A DNA stretch of 10,088 nt from Calditrichota bacterium (GCA_003818595.1 RPQV01000080.1:1-10088), one strand, 5' to 3'; shown: positions 1 through 6,364, counted from the stretch's first letter. Made by a program: numbers and translations. Notes: generated by a model from the sequence alone, not told the origin.

Positions 1-1
1 A

Positions 2-100
2 ATCGCCACCAATTGGACGCTGTCCAAAACGAAAAGATTCAACCTTCGAGAGGCGGCAAAACAAGTGGGTGTTGTTTTATTGCAGGGTATTCAAAAATAA
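2..100 (+). CDS. C-terminal fragment of an unrecognised protein (5' end outside the window)
   Basis: An open frame enters from the left edge and ends at TAA 98-100, giving 32 residues that end in VGVVLLQGIQK. A perfect hairpin with a T-run begins 36 bases later, as expected at the end of a transcription unit, which supports this being a real gene end. The fragment is basic, then amphipathic and probably helical (FNLREAAKQVGVVLLQGI). I do not recognise the family. The pattern loosely resembles the last helix of some zinc peptidases, but 32 residues are too few to assign it. Confidence 0.55.
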   Translation: MATNWTLSKTKRFNLREAAKQVGVVLLQGIQK

Positions 101-136
101 GCTTTGTTTTCTTGAAATATTTTATAACTTGAAAAG

Positions 137-164
137 TCCGATCTCAAAGATCGGATTTTTTTTT
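137..164 (+). terminator. Rho-independent terminator
   Basis: A perfect 8-bp stem TCCGATCT (137-144) / AGATCGGA (148-155) with a 3-base loop CAA is followed directly by nine T (156-164). It lies 36 bases after the stop of the upstream partial gene and probably ends that transcript. Only 29 bases separate it from the thiI start, so it could also influence entry of transcription into thiI. Confidence 0.85.
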
Positions 165-193
165 GGTTGAACACAGAATGAGCCGATTCGATC

Positions 194-1402
194 ATGCTTG
201 AGGCATTGGACACCGGGGGTCATCTTTTAAATATTCATCACAGCGAGATCGCACTAAAAAAAGGCAATCGCTCTTTTTTTGAGAGCCGTCTTAAACTCAA
301 TATACAGAACAGCTTGAGCGATATTCCCGGCGTGTCGCTTAAAGGGGATTTCGGTCGATTTTTTGTCAAGCTGGCGCCCGGCGTGGCGGTTGACCGAGTG
401 GTACAGCGTCTGCAAAAGGTCATAGGAATCGCCAACATCCGCATCGCTTACCCGGGGGCGACTGATCCTCAACTTTTAAAGGTACAGATTTTTGAACAGA
501 TTCAATCATTGACCTTTAATACCTTTAGTATCGATACCAGAAGGGCGGACAAGTCATTTCCATTCACCTCCGTGCAAATGAATCAAATCATCGGAGCGTT
601 TATTCATCAGGAGATGCACAAGGCTGTTGATTTAGAAAATGCAGATCTTGTCGTCAAAATTGAGATCTTTAATCAACGGGTATATTATTCCGTTTTTTCG
701 TTTGCCGGAGAGCGCGGATTGCCCTTGGGGAGCACAGGCAAGGTGGTCAGCATGATTTCGTCGGGAATTGATTCTCCCGTGGCTTCTTTCATGATGATGA
801 AACGCGGTTGTCATGTGACGTTCGTCCATTTCCATAGTTTTCCATTTACGGAGAAAAGTTCGACCTATAATGCGATGGATTTGGTTAAAAAGCTGACGAT
901 TTACCAGAATTATTCCCGACTATATCTTGTCCCCTTGGCGGAGCTGCAAAAAGCGATTATACTCGCCGCACCGGCAAAGCTGCGCGTGGTCATGTACCGA
1001 CGAATGATGTTTCGACTGGCTGAAAAAATAGCCCGTCTTGAACATTGCCGGGGATTGGTCACGGGTGAGAGTTTGGGGCAAGTGGCCTCACAGACTTTGG
1101 ATAATATCGCCGCGATTTCTGAAACCGTTTCGATGCCGGTGTTGCGACCGTTGATCGGCATGGAAAAGGATGAAATCGTCAAGATGGCGAGGCGGATTGA
1201 TACCTTTAGTCTTTCCACCGAGCCTTATGATGATTGCTGCAGCTATTTGGCGCCGCCAAAACCGGAAACCAATGCCAAGCTGCATGAGATTTATGATGTG
1301 GAGGGGAAAATGGGCGATTGGCCGACTTTGTTGGACACCGCCCTGGCGGCATCTGAAGTGGTGCGTTTCAAGTTCCCGGAAACGAATTCAGAAGATGGTT
1401 GA
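194..1402 (+). CDS. thiI: tRNA 4-thiouridine sulfurtransferase ThiI
   Basis: ThiI adenylates U8 of tRNA with ATP and receives persulfide sulfur from a cysteine desulfurase to form 4-thiouridine; in some bacteria it also supplies sulfur for the thiazole of thiamine. It is cytosolic. The N-terminus carries the family motif SEIALKKGNR (residues 17-26). A THUMP-type tRNA-binding region spans about 55-170, and the PP-loop ATPase begins near 184 with SSGIDS at 189-194, where most relatives have SGGxDS. GESLGQVASQTLDN (291-304) is characteristic, and Cys348-Cys349 in YDDCCSY sit where the family has its conserved cysteine. At 402 residues it lacks the C-terminal rhodanese domain of the E. coli enzyme, as in many bacterial ThiI. 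The start is uncertain: ATG 194 has no clear Shine-Dalgarno sequence and the protein begins about eight residues earlier than is usual. No cysteine desulfurase is visible nearby. Confidence 0.95.
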   Translation: MLEALDTGGHLLNIHHSEIALKKGNRSFFESRLKLNIQNSLSDIPGVSLKGDFGRFFVKLAPGVAVDRVVQRLQKVIGIANIRIAYPGATDPQLLKVQIFEQIQSLTFNTFSIDTRRADKSFPFTSVQMNQIIGAFIHQEMHKAVDLENADLVVKIEIFNQRVYYSVFSFAGERGLPLGSTGKVVSMISSGIDSPVASFMMMKRGCHVTFVHFHSFPFTEKSSTYNAMDLVKKLTIYQNYSRLYLVPLAELQKAIILAAPAKLRVVMYRRMMFRLAEKIARLEHCRGLVTGESLGQVASQTLDNIAAISETVSMPVLRPLIGMEKDEIVKMARRIDTFSLSTEPYDDCCSYLAPPKPETNAKLHEIYDVEGKMGDWPTLLDTALAASEVVRFKFPETNSEDG

Positions 1403-1574
1403 AATTAAAGATTCGGCAAGAGGAAGAAACCTACGGCTGCCTCTGTTAAAATATCGGTTGTAGCAGCAGGTGCGACTGAGCGGAACAACGAGCGGAAATT
1501 GATGAAACGATTATTGTCATGATATTCAATGGATTTATTGATTCGAAAATGAGATTTAGCGGCGGATTGATTCT
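1403..1574. other. Intergenic region thiI-dus, no confident feature
   Basis: These 172 bases hold no recognised gene. An 8-base direct repeat GAGCGGAA occurs at 1478-1485 and 1490-1497. A possible 19-codon leader ORF runs 1519-1578 and ends overlapping the downstream GTG start. Promoter-like hexamers (TTGATG at 1499, TTGTCA at 1514) lack a good -10 partner. No intrinsic terminator follows thiI, so readthrough into the dus gene is possible. Confidence 0.4.
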
Positions 1575-2540
1575 GTGATTTTTGCGGGGGTATATATTAA
1601 AAATCCTCTATTCCTGGCGCCTATGGCAGGATGGTCAGATGGACCCTTTCGGAGGTTATGTCTGCAGGGAGGCGCCGGCTTGGTTTATTCAGAGATGATC
1701 AGTGCGGATGGCACTGTACGACTGCAGAAAAAGACCCTGGATTTGGCGCGATTCGATGATCATCAAAGACCCATCAGTCTGCAGATGTTTGGCGCTGATG
1801 CGGCGATCATGTCCACCGCTGTTGAGATCATTTCCCGCTATGCACCGGATTTTATTGATTTAAATTTTGGCTGTCCGGCCAGAAAGATCGTCAAGCGGGG
1901 CGCCGGTGCGGCATTGTTGAAAGATCTGTCTCTCCTGCAGAAGATTGCAGCTGCTGCCGTGAAAGCGACCCATATTCCGATTACTGCAAAATTGAGAAGC
2001 GGCTGGGATGGTGAATCGATCAATGTGGTGCAGGCTGCACAACGCCTGCAGGATGTCGGAGTTAAGGCATTATGCGTGCATCCCCGTACACAAACAATGC
2101 AGTTTCGCGGTGCTGCTGATTGGCAGCTCATTTCCGAGGTAAAAAAGGCCGTATCGATTCCGGTCGTTGGAAATGGGGATGTGCGAAAGCCTGAGGATGC
2201 AAAAAAAATGTTTGCGCAAAGCAACTGTGACGCGGTGATGATCGGACGCGCAGCCTGCGGTAATCCTTGGATTTTTGAACAGATAAACACTTTCCTGCAG
2301 ACAGGCGAACGATTGCCGGCCCCCACTGCTTCACACCGGATCGAAATGTGCCTGTTGCATTTACATCAAAGCATCGAAACATATGGCGAAAAACGGGCAT
2401 TATCGCTGATGAAAAAACAGATCTTCCTTTATCTCAGAGGTCTGACGAATGCCGCGGAGATCAGAAAGCAGATTCTTGCTGCGAACTGTACAATGGATAT
2501 ATCGACGATATTAGAATCCTATATTCATTCTCAATCATAA
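1575..2540 (+). CDS. dusB: tRNA-dihydrouridine synthase (Dus family, DusB-like)
   Basis: This FMN enzyme uses NADPH to reduce specific uridines in tRNA to dihydrouridine. The protein has 321 residues, normal for the family, and a TIM-barrel pattern. LAPMAGWSD (14-22) is the N-terminal FMN-site motif. DLNFGCPARKIVKRGAGAALL (95-115) carries the catalytic Cys100. TAKLRSGWD (137-145) supplies the FMN- and substrate-contacting Lys139 and Arg141. VHPRTQTM (168-175), GNGDV (199-203) and IGRAACGNPWIF (223-234) complete the phosphate-binding side. The start is GTG 1575, chosen because the motif LAPMAGWSD needs about a dozen preceding residues; a weak GGCGG lies about nine bases upstream. DusB is the common subfamily in bacteria outside the gammaproteobacteria, but DusA/DusC-type specificity cannot be excluded by eye. 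Together with thiI it makes a small tRNA-modification neighbourhood. Confidence 0.93.
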   Translation: MIFAGVYIKNPLFLAPMAGWSDGPFRRLCLQGGAGLVYSEMISADGTVRLQKKTLDLARFDDHQRPISLQMFGADAAIMSTAVEIISRYAPDFIDLNFGCPARKIVKRGAGAALLKDLSLLQKIAAAAVKATHIPITAKLRSGWDGESINVVQAAQRLQDVGVKALCVHPRTQTMQFRGAADWQLISEVKKAVSIPVVGNGDVRKPEDAKKMFAQSNCDAVMIGRAACGNPWIFEQINTFLQTGERLPAPTASHRIEMCLLHLHQSIETYGEKRALSLMKKQIFLYLRGLTNAAEIRKQILAANCTMDISTILESYIHSQS

Positions 2541-2545
2541 ATTCA

Positions 2546-2574
2546 GGGCAACCGACGATCCTTTCGGTTTGTCC
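2546..2574 (+). other. Stable hairpin between dusB and the COG2403-type gene
   Basis: GGGCAACCGA (2546-2555) pairs with TCGGTT plus GTCC (2564-2574) around the 8-base loop CGATCCTT, giving 10 pairs including one G-U, with one bulged T at 2570. No T-run follows, so it is not a classical terminator. It ends 17 bases before the Shine-Dalgarno sequence at 2592 and may be an RNA processing or stability element. Confidence 0.4.
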
Positions 2575-2600
2575 TATTGAATGCACAAAATGGAGGAGTT

Positions 2601-3914
2601 ATGTCACGTGAGCGAATAGTCATTATGGGAGCAGCCGGTAGAGATTTTCATAATTTCAATTCTTTTTTTCGAGACAATGAGAATGTCATTGTCGAGGCTT
2701 TTACGGCCACCCAAATACCCAATATTGAAGGACGACAATATCCAGCAGAATTGGCCGGAAAACTTTATCCTCAGGGCATCCCGATTTTCCCTGAAGAATC
2801 ACTCGTCGACATCATTAAAAAACAGAAAATTGACAATGTCTATTTTTCATATAGCGACGTTTCGTACGATTATGTTATGCACAAAGCTGCCATGGTCAAC
2901 GCAGCCGGCGCGACCTTCTCCTTGTTGGGTCCCAAATTCAGCATGTTAAAGTCCCAAGTTCCGGTAGTGGCCGTATGCGCTGTTCGTACCGGTTGCGGTA
3001 AAAGTCAAACCTCCCGTCGAGTGGCGGAAATACTGAAGGGTATGGGTAAAAAAGTTGTCGCCATAAGACATCCAATGCCTTATGGGAATTTGGTTGCTCA
3101 GCGCGTACAACGATTTGCGTCTCTTGATGATATGGTAAAGCATGATTGTACGATCGAAGAAATGGAAGAGTATGAGCCGCATATAGTCAGAGGTTCAGTG
3201 GTCTATGCGGGAGTTGATTATGGAGACATTCTCGCCCAAGCGGAGAAGGAATCTGATGTGATTCTTTGGGATGGCGGGAACAACGACACGCCTTTTTACC
3301 AGCCCGATATCCATATTACCGTTGTCGATCCGCTCCGCCCCGGTCATGAAATTGGATATTATCCTGGAGAGACAAATCTCAGGATGGCAGATGCCGTGGT
3401 CATCAACAAGGAAGTTGAGGCGTCGCTCAGAGATATTCAGACGATCAGGGATAACATCCGCCGGGTTAATTCGCATGCCATGATCATCGATGCTGCTTCT
3501 CCAATTCGTGTTGATAATCCTGAAATAATTGCCGGCAAACGCGTGCTGGTGGTGGAGGACGGTCCGACATTGACCCATGGTGAGATGAAGTTCGGGGCAG
3601 GAATCGTCGCCGCCGAGCGTTTTGGCGCCGCCCAAGTCGTCGATCCCCGTCCGTATTTAAAGGGAACGCTGGTCGGAACGTTTGAAAAATATAAGGGTAT
3701 CGGTCAGTTGCTTCCGGCCATGGGCTATGGCGCTGAACAAATGCGCGATTTGGAAGCAACCATCAATTCCGCCGATTGCGATGCAGTGATCATTGGGACG
3801 CCCATTGATCTGCGGCGAATCATCAAATTGAACAAGCCCACGGTTCGTGTCTATTATGACCTCCAGGAAATTGGTTCGCCCAATCTTGAACAACTGTTGG
3901 AAAAACTGCGCTGA
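2601..3914 (+). CDS. COG2403-type P-loop protein, cyclic 2,3-diphosphoglycerate synthetase-like
   Basis: The protein has 437 residues and resembles the family that includes archaeal cyclic 2,3-diphosphoglycerate synthetase, which uses ATP to close the phosphoanhydride ring of 2,3-diphosphoglycerate. Bacterial members are usually annotated only as predicted GTPases, and their substrate is not settled. The N-terminal Rossmann-like part opens with IVIMGAAGRDFHNFN (6-20). The central domain carries AVRTGCGKSQTS (127-138), a P-loop whose GCGKS (131-135) is intact although the usual first glycine is Val128. ILWDGGNNDTPF (221-232) is a Walker-B-like segment and VVINK (266-270) resembles a base-specificity motif. 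I chose ATG 2601 because GGAGGAG (2592-2598) sits just upstream; an in-frame TTG at 2577 would add eight residues and has no such site. Carbamate kinase follows after 36 bases with its own GGAGG, so the two are probably co-expressed. Family assignment is good; the exact reaction is unsure. Confidence 0.8.
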   Translation: MSRERIVIMGAAGRDFHNFNSFFRDNENVIVEAFTATQIPNIEGRQYPAELAGKLYPQGIPIFPEESLVDIIKKQKIDNVYFSYSDVSYDYVMHKAAMVNAAGATFSLLGPKFSMLKSQVPVVAVCAVRTGCGKSQTSRRVAEILKGMGKKVVAIRHPMPYGNLVAQRVQRFASLDDMVKHDCTIEEMEEYEPHIVRGSVVYAGVDYGDILAQAEKESDVILWDGGNNDTPFYQPDIHITVVDPLRPGHEIGYYPGETNLRMADAVVINKEVEASLRDIQTIRDNIRRVNSHAMIIDAASPIRVDNPEIIAGKRVLVVEDGPTLTHGEMKFGAGIVAAERFGAAQVVDPRPYLKGTLVGTFEKYKGIGQLLPAMGYGAEQMRDLEATINSADCDAVIIGTPIDLRRIIKLNKPTVRVYYDLQEIGSPNLEQLLEKLR

Positions 3915-3950
3915 TTGAGTTGTCTTAACCGTTTCTTGTTGGAGGTATAG

Positions 3951-4907
3951 ATGTCTGATATCAGCAACGGGCCGGTGGCTGTTGTGGCTCTGGGCGGGAA
4001 TGCGATCACGCGTGAGTTTGAAGAAGGTAATATTTATCAGCAATTTGCCAATACAAGGCGGGCATTGAAGGGCATTGTCGATTTGATCGAAGCCGGATAT
4101 CGATTGGCAATCACCCATGGTAATGGTCCTCAAGTCGGCAATGCGTTGATTCGAGTGGAAGCAACGCGACATCTTGTCCCGCCCATTCCATTGGGTGTAC
4201 TGGTTGCCGACCTGGAAGGCGGTATGGGATACATGATCGAGCAAACGATGCAGAATACACTTCATTTGCGCGGTCTAAAACGGCAGGTCATCACATTGTT
4301 GGCTCAGGTGATTGTCGATAAGGATGATCCCTCCATACTGAATCCGACAAAATTTGTCGGGCCTTTCTATAAAGAGGAACAGATTGAGCAGCTCGCGCAG
4401 GAGCGTGGATATATCATCAAGGAGGATTTTGGGCGAGGCTGGCGTCGAGTGGTGCCTTCTCCCTATCCGAGGAGCATCGTCGAAGTTGAAATTATCAAGG
4501 AGTTGGTGCAGCGGGGGATTATTGTCATCACGGCGGGAGGCGGTGGAATCCCGGTGTATGTCGAATCCGATGGTCGCTTGGAAGGGGTGGATGGAGTGGT
4601 TGATAAGGACCTTGCATCCGCGGTTTTGGCAGAGGAAATTGAGGCACACGATCTCTATATTTTGACGGCTGTCGACAAGGTAGCACTCAATTACAATTCA
4701 CCCCAACGACAGCCTTTGGATGTGCTCTCCTGCAGTGATGCTGAAAGGTACCTGAATGCAGGTCATTTTCCTCGGGGGAGTATGGGTCCCAAAATTGAGG
4801 CGGCGATTCATTTTCTAAGACGGGGTGGAAGACGGGTTATCATTTGCGCCGTTGAGCAGTTGGCGGATGCGATTCGCGGCATGGCCGGAACTCAAATCGT
4901 TCCTTGA
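3951..4907 (+). CDS. arcC: Carbamate kinase
   Basis: Carbamate kinase interconverts carbamoyl phosphate plus ADP with carbamate plus ATP. In fermenting bacteria it usually makes ATP as the last step of arginine, agmatine or purine/allantoin breakdown. At 318 residues it has the normal length of this amino-acid-kinase-fold enzyme. VVALGGNAI (11-19) and THGNGPQVG (55-63) are the N-terminal signature motifs. AGGGGIPV (195-202) and VVDKDLASA (216-224, including Lys219) line the ATP site, and GSMGPKIEAA (276-285) is the conserved C-terminal motif. ATG 3951 follows GGAGG at 3941-3945 with five bases between. It is the second gene of a pair with the COG2403-type protein. No ornithine carbamoyltransferase, arginine deiminase or other carbamoyl-phosphate source lies in the window, so its pathway cannot be read from these neighbours. 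Confidence 0.95.
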   Translation: MSDISNGPVAVVALGGNAITREFEEGNIYQQFANTRRALKGIVDLIEAGYRLAITHGNGPQVGNALIRVEATRHLVPPIPLGVLVADLEGGMGYMIEQTMQNTLHLRGLKRQVITLLAQVIVDKDDPSILNPTKFVGPFYKEEQIEQLAQERGYIIKEDFGRGWRRVVPSPYPRSIVEVEIIKELVQRGIIVITAGGGGIPVYVESDGRLEGVDGVVDKDLASAVLAEEIEAHDLYILTAVDKVALNYNSPQRQPLDVLSCSDAERYLNAGHFPRGSMGPKIEAAIHFLRRGGRRVIICAVEQLADAIRGMAGTQIVP

Positions 4908-5036
4908 TCGTTTTTTGCGGCATTTTATCTGACCAAGGAACAGCTTTACCTATGAAATGGCTAATAAGAGTTTTAAATTGAATCAAAATGCTGTTAATTT
5001 AATTTTAATCAAGCAAATCGTATTAAGGAACGTGAA

Positions 5037-5450
5037 ATGGAGCGAACGCTGGCAATACTCAAACCCGATTGTCAACAGAAAAAGTTGACAGGCAAGGTCA
5101 TCGACGCGATTTTAGCGGCGGGTTTTAATATTATCGGTTTAAAAATGCTTGTTCTCAAGCGCGAGCAGGTTGAGGCTTTTTATGAGGTTCATCGAGGCAA
5201 ACCTTTTTATGTTCGGCTGATTGATTTTATGTTGGAGGGTCCGGTGCTCGTGGCCGTTTTAGAAAAGAATGATGCCGTTCAGGCATGGAGAAAGTTAATG
5301 GGCTGCACCAACCCTGCTGATGCTGAGACAGGGACCATTCGACATGCCTGGGCGGAGACTGTTTCGAGGAATATTGTCCACGGGTCAGACGCGGTTGAGA
5401 CCGCTGAAAAAGAAATCACCTTTTTTTTCAGCAAAAGTGAGCTGCTTTAG
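5037..5450 (+). CDS. ndk: Nucleoside diphosphate kinase
   Basis: Ndk moves the gamma phosphate of ATP to other (d)NDPs through a phosphohistidine, balancing nucleotide pools in the cytosol. The 137-residue length is typical. The catalytic histidine is His115 in NIVHGSDAVETAEKEI (112-127). LAILKPD (5-11) carries the phosphate-contacting Lys9, and TNPADAETGTIR (91-102) is the nucleotide-binding segment. The usual SGPV is EGPV (67-70) here, a mild variant. ATG 5037 follows AAGGAA (5025-5030) at six bases. The gene lies in 129- and 126-base gaps and may be transcribed alone. Near its 3' end is a run of eight T (5421-5428) and a 9-bp inverted repeat (5403-5411 with 5424-5432), both inside the coding sequence. 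Confidence 0.96.
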   Translation: MERTLAILKPDCQQKKLTGKVIDAILAAGFNIIGLKMLVLKREQVEAFYEVHRGKPFYVRLIDFMLEGPVLVAVLEKNDAVQAWRKLMGCTNPADAETGTIRHAWAETVSRNIVHGSDAVETAEKEITFFFSKSELL

Positions 5451-5454
5451 GCGT

Positions 5455-5487
5455 TCAGCCTCCGACAGGCTGACGGCAGCAAGCCTG
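5455..5487 (+). other. Two overlapping, mutually exclusive hairpins after ndk
   Basis: TCAGCCT (5455-5461) pairs perfectly with AGGCTGA (5467-5473) over the 5-base loop CCGAC. CAGGCT (5466-5471) can instead pair with AGCCTG (5482-5487) over a 10-base loop. The middle segment can join only one partner at a time. No T-run follows, so neither is a standard intrinsic terminator. They start five bases after the ndk stop and may protect or end its transcript. Confidence 0.45.
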
Positions 5488-5523
5488 ATTATGAATAAAA
5501 TTCAGAAACAGGCAAATTTTAGC

Positions 5524-5552
5524 TTGACTATTAAGCGATTAATTGCTACCTT
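5524..5552 (+). promoter_or_regulatory. Sigma-70-type promoter for the yceD-rpmF-plsX-fab cluster
   Basis: TTGACT (5524-5529) matches the -35 consensus at five of six bases. A 17-base spacer leads to TACCTT (5547-5552), a weak -10 that is preceded by TGC, giving an extended -10 (TGN) arrangement. Transcription would begin near 5559, leaving a leader of about 18 bases with the Shine-Dalgarno sequence just before ATG 5577. This placement also argues against an earlier TTG start at 5553. It is the best promoter candidate in the window; no operator is evident around it. Confidence 0.65.
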
Positions 5553-5576
5553 TTGCCCCGATTTTTTGAAAGGATA

Positions 5577-6095
5577 ATGGTGCTCAATTTTTCCGTAACT
5601 GAGCTCAAAGAAGGTCGTACAATTCGCAAGGGCGAGATCGATTCTTCGGCGGTCGATCTGCAGGATAGTGAAGAGTTTCACTCGCCCATTCAGGTCAGTT
5701 ATGTCGCTGACAAGATTGGGGAAGAAGTTTTTATCAAAGTGAATCTGAAATCGAACGCCGAATTGACGTGTGATCGATGTTTAGAGTTGTACCACCTGCC
5801 TATTGAGGAAAATATTGACATTATTCTGACGCAGGATCGCGAGTTGCTGGAACGGGATGAGGAGGATATTTTTTTTGTCGATCAAAGCACCCGTACCATT
5901 GATATCTCCGGCTCGGTAAGACAGACGCTGCTGTTGGCGATTCCTTTTAAAAAGCTGTGTCGTGAGGATTGCAAAGGACTCTGTCCTCATTGCGGCCAAA
6001 ATTTAAACATCGCCGCGTGTTCCTGCATTTTGCAAAAGCAGGATCCCCGATGGGACGTTTTGAGTAACTTGAAATTTGAACAGGATCAAAAATAG
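5577..6095 (+). CDS. yceD: DUF177 / YceD family protein, 23S rRNA accumulation factor
   Basis: YceD (DUF177) proteins are needed for normal 23S rRNA accumulation, and the gene usually lies directly upstream of rpmF, as here. The 172-residue protein has the family layout: an N-terminal part beginning MVLNFSVTELKEG, the CDRC pair (Cys65, Cys68), an acidic middle (86-98), then a cysteine-rich C-terminal part with Cys128, Cys132, CPHC (136-139), Cys148 and Cys150, and the terminal signature DPRWDVLSNLK (156-166). The cysteines suggest a zinc-binding knuckle, which is inference. ATG 5577 follows AAAGGA with three bases between. An in-frame TTG at 5553 would lie directly against the predicted -10 box and is unlikely. 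The stop is 23 bases before rpmF, consistent with co-transcription and shared control of 50S assembly. Confidence 0.9.
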   Translation: MVLNFSVTELKEGRTIRKGEIDSSAVDLQDSEEFHSPIQVSYVADKIGEEVFIKVNLKSNAELTCDRCLELYHLPIEENIDIILTQDRELLERDEEDIFFVDQSTRTIDISGSVRQTLLLAIPFKKLCREDCKGLCPHCGQNLNIAACSCILQKQDPRWDVLSNLKFEQDQK

Positions 6096-6118
6096 ATTAG
6101 AAAAGAATTGAGGAGATT

Positions 6119-6301
6119 ATGCCGCTACCTAAAAGAAGACACTCAAGAACACGACAAGCCACACGTCGTGCAAATTGGAAAACTGCTGTTCCCACAGTGG
6201 TCGAATGTTCGAACTGTCACCAACCGAAATTACCGCATCGTGCTTGTCCGAATTGCGGATATTATAAAGGACGTTCTATATTTCTGCCGCGGGAATCATA
6301 A
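6119..6301 (+). CDS. rpmF: 50S ribosomal protein bL32
   Basis: bL32 is a small, basic protein of the large ribosomal subunit. The 60-residue product starts MPLPKRRHSRTRQATRRANW, typical of the family. It has a four-cysteine zinc-ribbon pattern: Cys30-x2-Cys33 and Cys43-x2-Cys46 (VECSNC and ACPNC). The form with four cysteines is the zinc-binding type, as opposed to paralogues that have lost them. ATG 6119 is preceded by GAGGAG (6110-6115), close to the start. It lies between yceD and plsX, the standard arrangement that ties ribosome synthesis to membrane lipid synthesis. A longer overlapping frame in another phase carries no recognisable protein. Confidence 0.96.
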   Translation: MPLPKRRHSRTRQATRRANWKTAVPTVVECSNCHQPKLPHRACPNCGYYKGRSIFLPRES

Positions 6302-6358
6302 ATCGACCTTCCGAACTGTCCTCAATGATGCGTCATTCAATTCGACAGACAAAACTTT

Positions 6359-6364
6359 TATAAT
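6359..6364 (+). promoter_or_regulatory. Possible -10 box just before plsX
   Basis: A perfect TATAAT lies in the 78-base rpmF-plsX gap. A weak -35-like TTCAAT (6336-6341) is 17 bases upstream. Transcription from it would start near 6371, inside or next to the plsX Shine-Dalgarno sequence, leaving almost no leader. This makes a working promoter for plsX doubtful; chance in an AT-rich stretch is as likely. Confidence 0.25.

Noticed and set aside
1499..1542. Possible promoters for dusB (TTGATG at 1499, TTGTCA at 1514)
   Set aside because: The matching -10 hexamers agree with the consensus at only about three of six bases; not enough to call.
1652..2300. Six CTGCAG palindromes within dusB against about five in the rest of the window
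   Set aside because: All six encode Leu-Gln dipeptides as CTG CAG in frame, so codon and dipeptide usage explains the cluster without a special site.
3195..4265. Long antisense open frames opposite the COG2403-type and arcC genes
   Set aside because: They show no recognisable domains, are rich in His, Arg and Gln as expected from reverse complements of coding DNA, and overlap well-supported genes.
4887..4916. Terminator-like GGAAC/GTTCC repeat at the arcC end followed by a T-run
   Set aside because: The stem is only five pairs, lies partly within the coding sequence, and the T-run begins seven bases after it.
4978..5009. Promoter-like TTGAAT with an AT-rich downstream stretch before ndk
   Set aside because: No acceptable -10 occurs at 16-18 base spacing; general AT richness accounts for it.
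5553..5576. Upstream TTG start for yceD adding eight residues
   Set aside because: It sits directly against the predicted -10 box and lacks a ribosome site; ATG 5577 has AAAGGA just before it.
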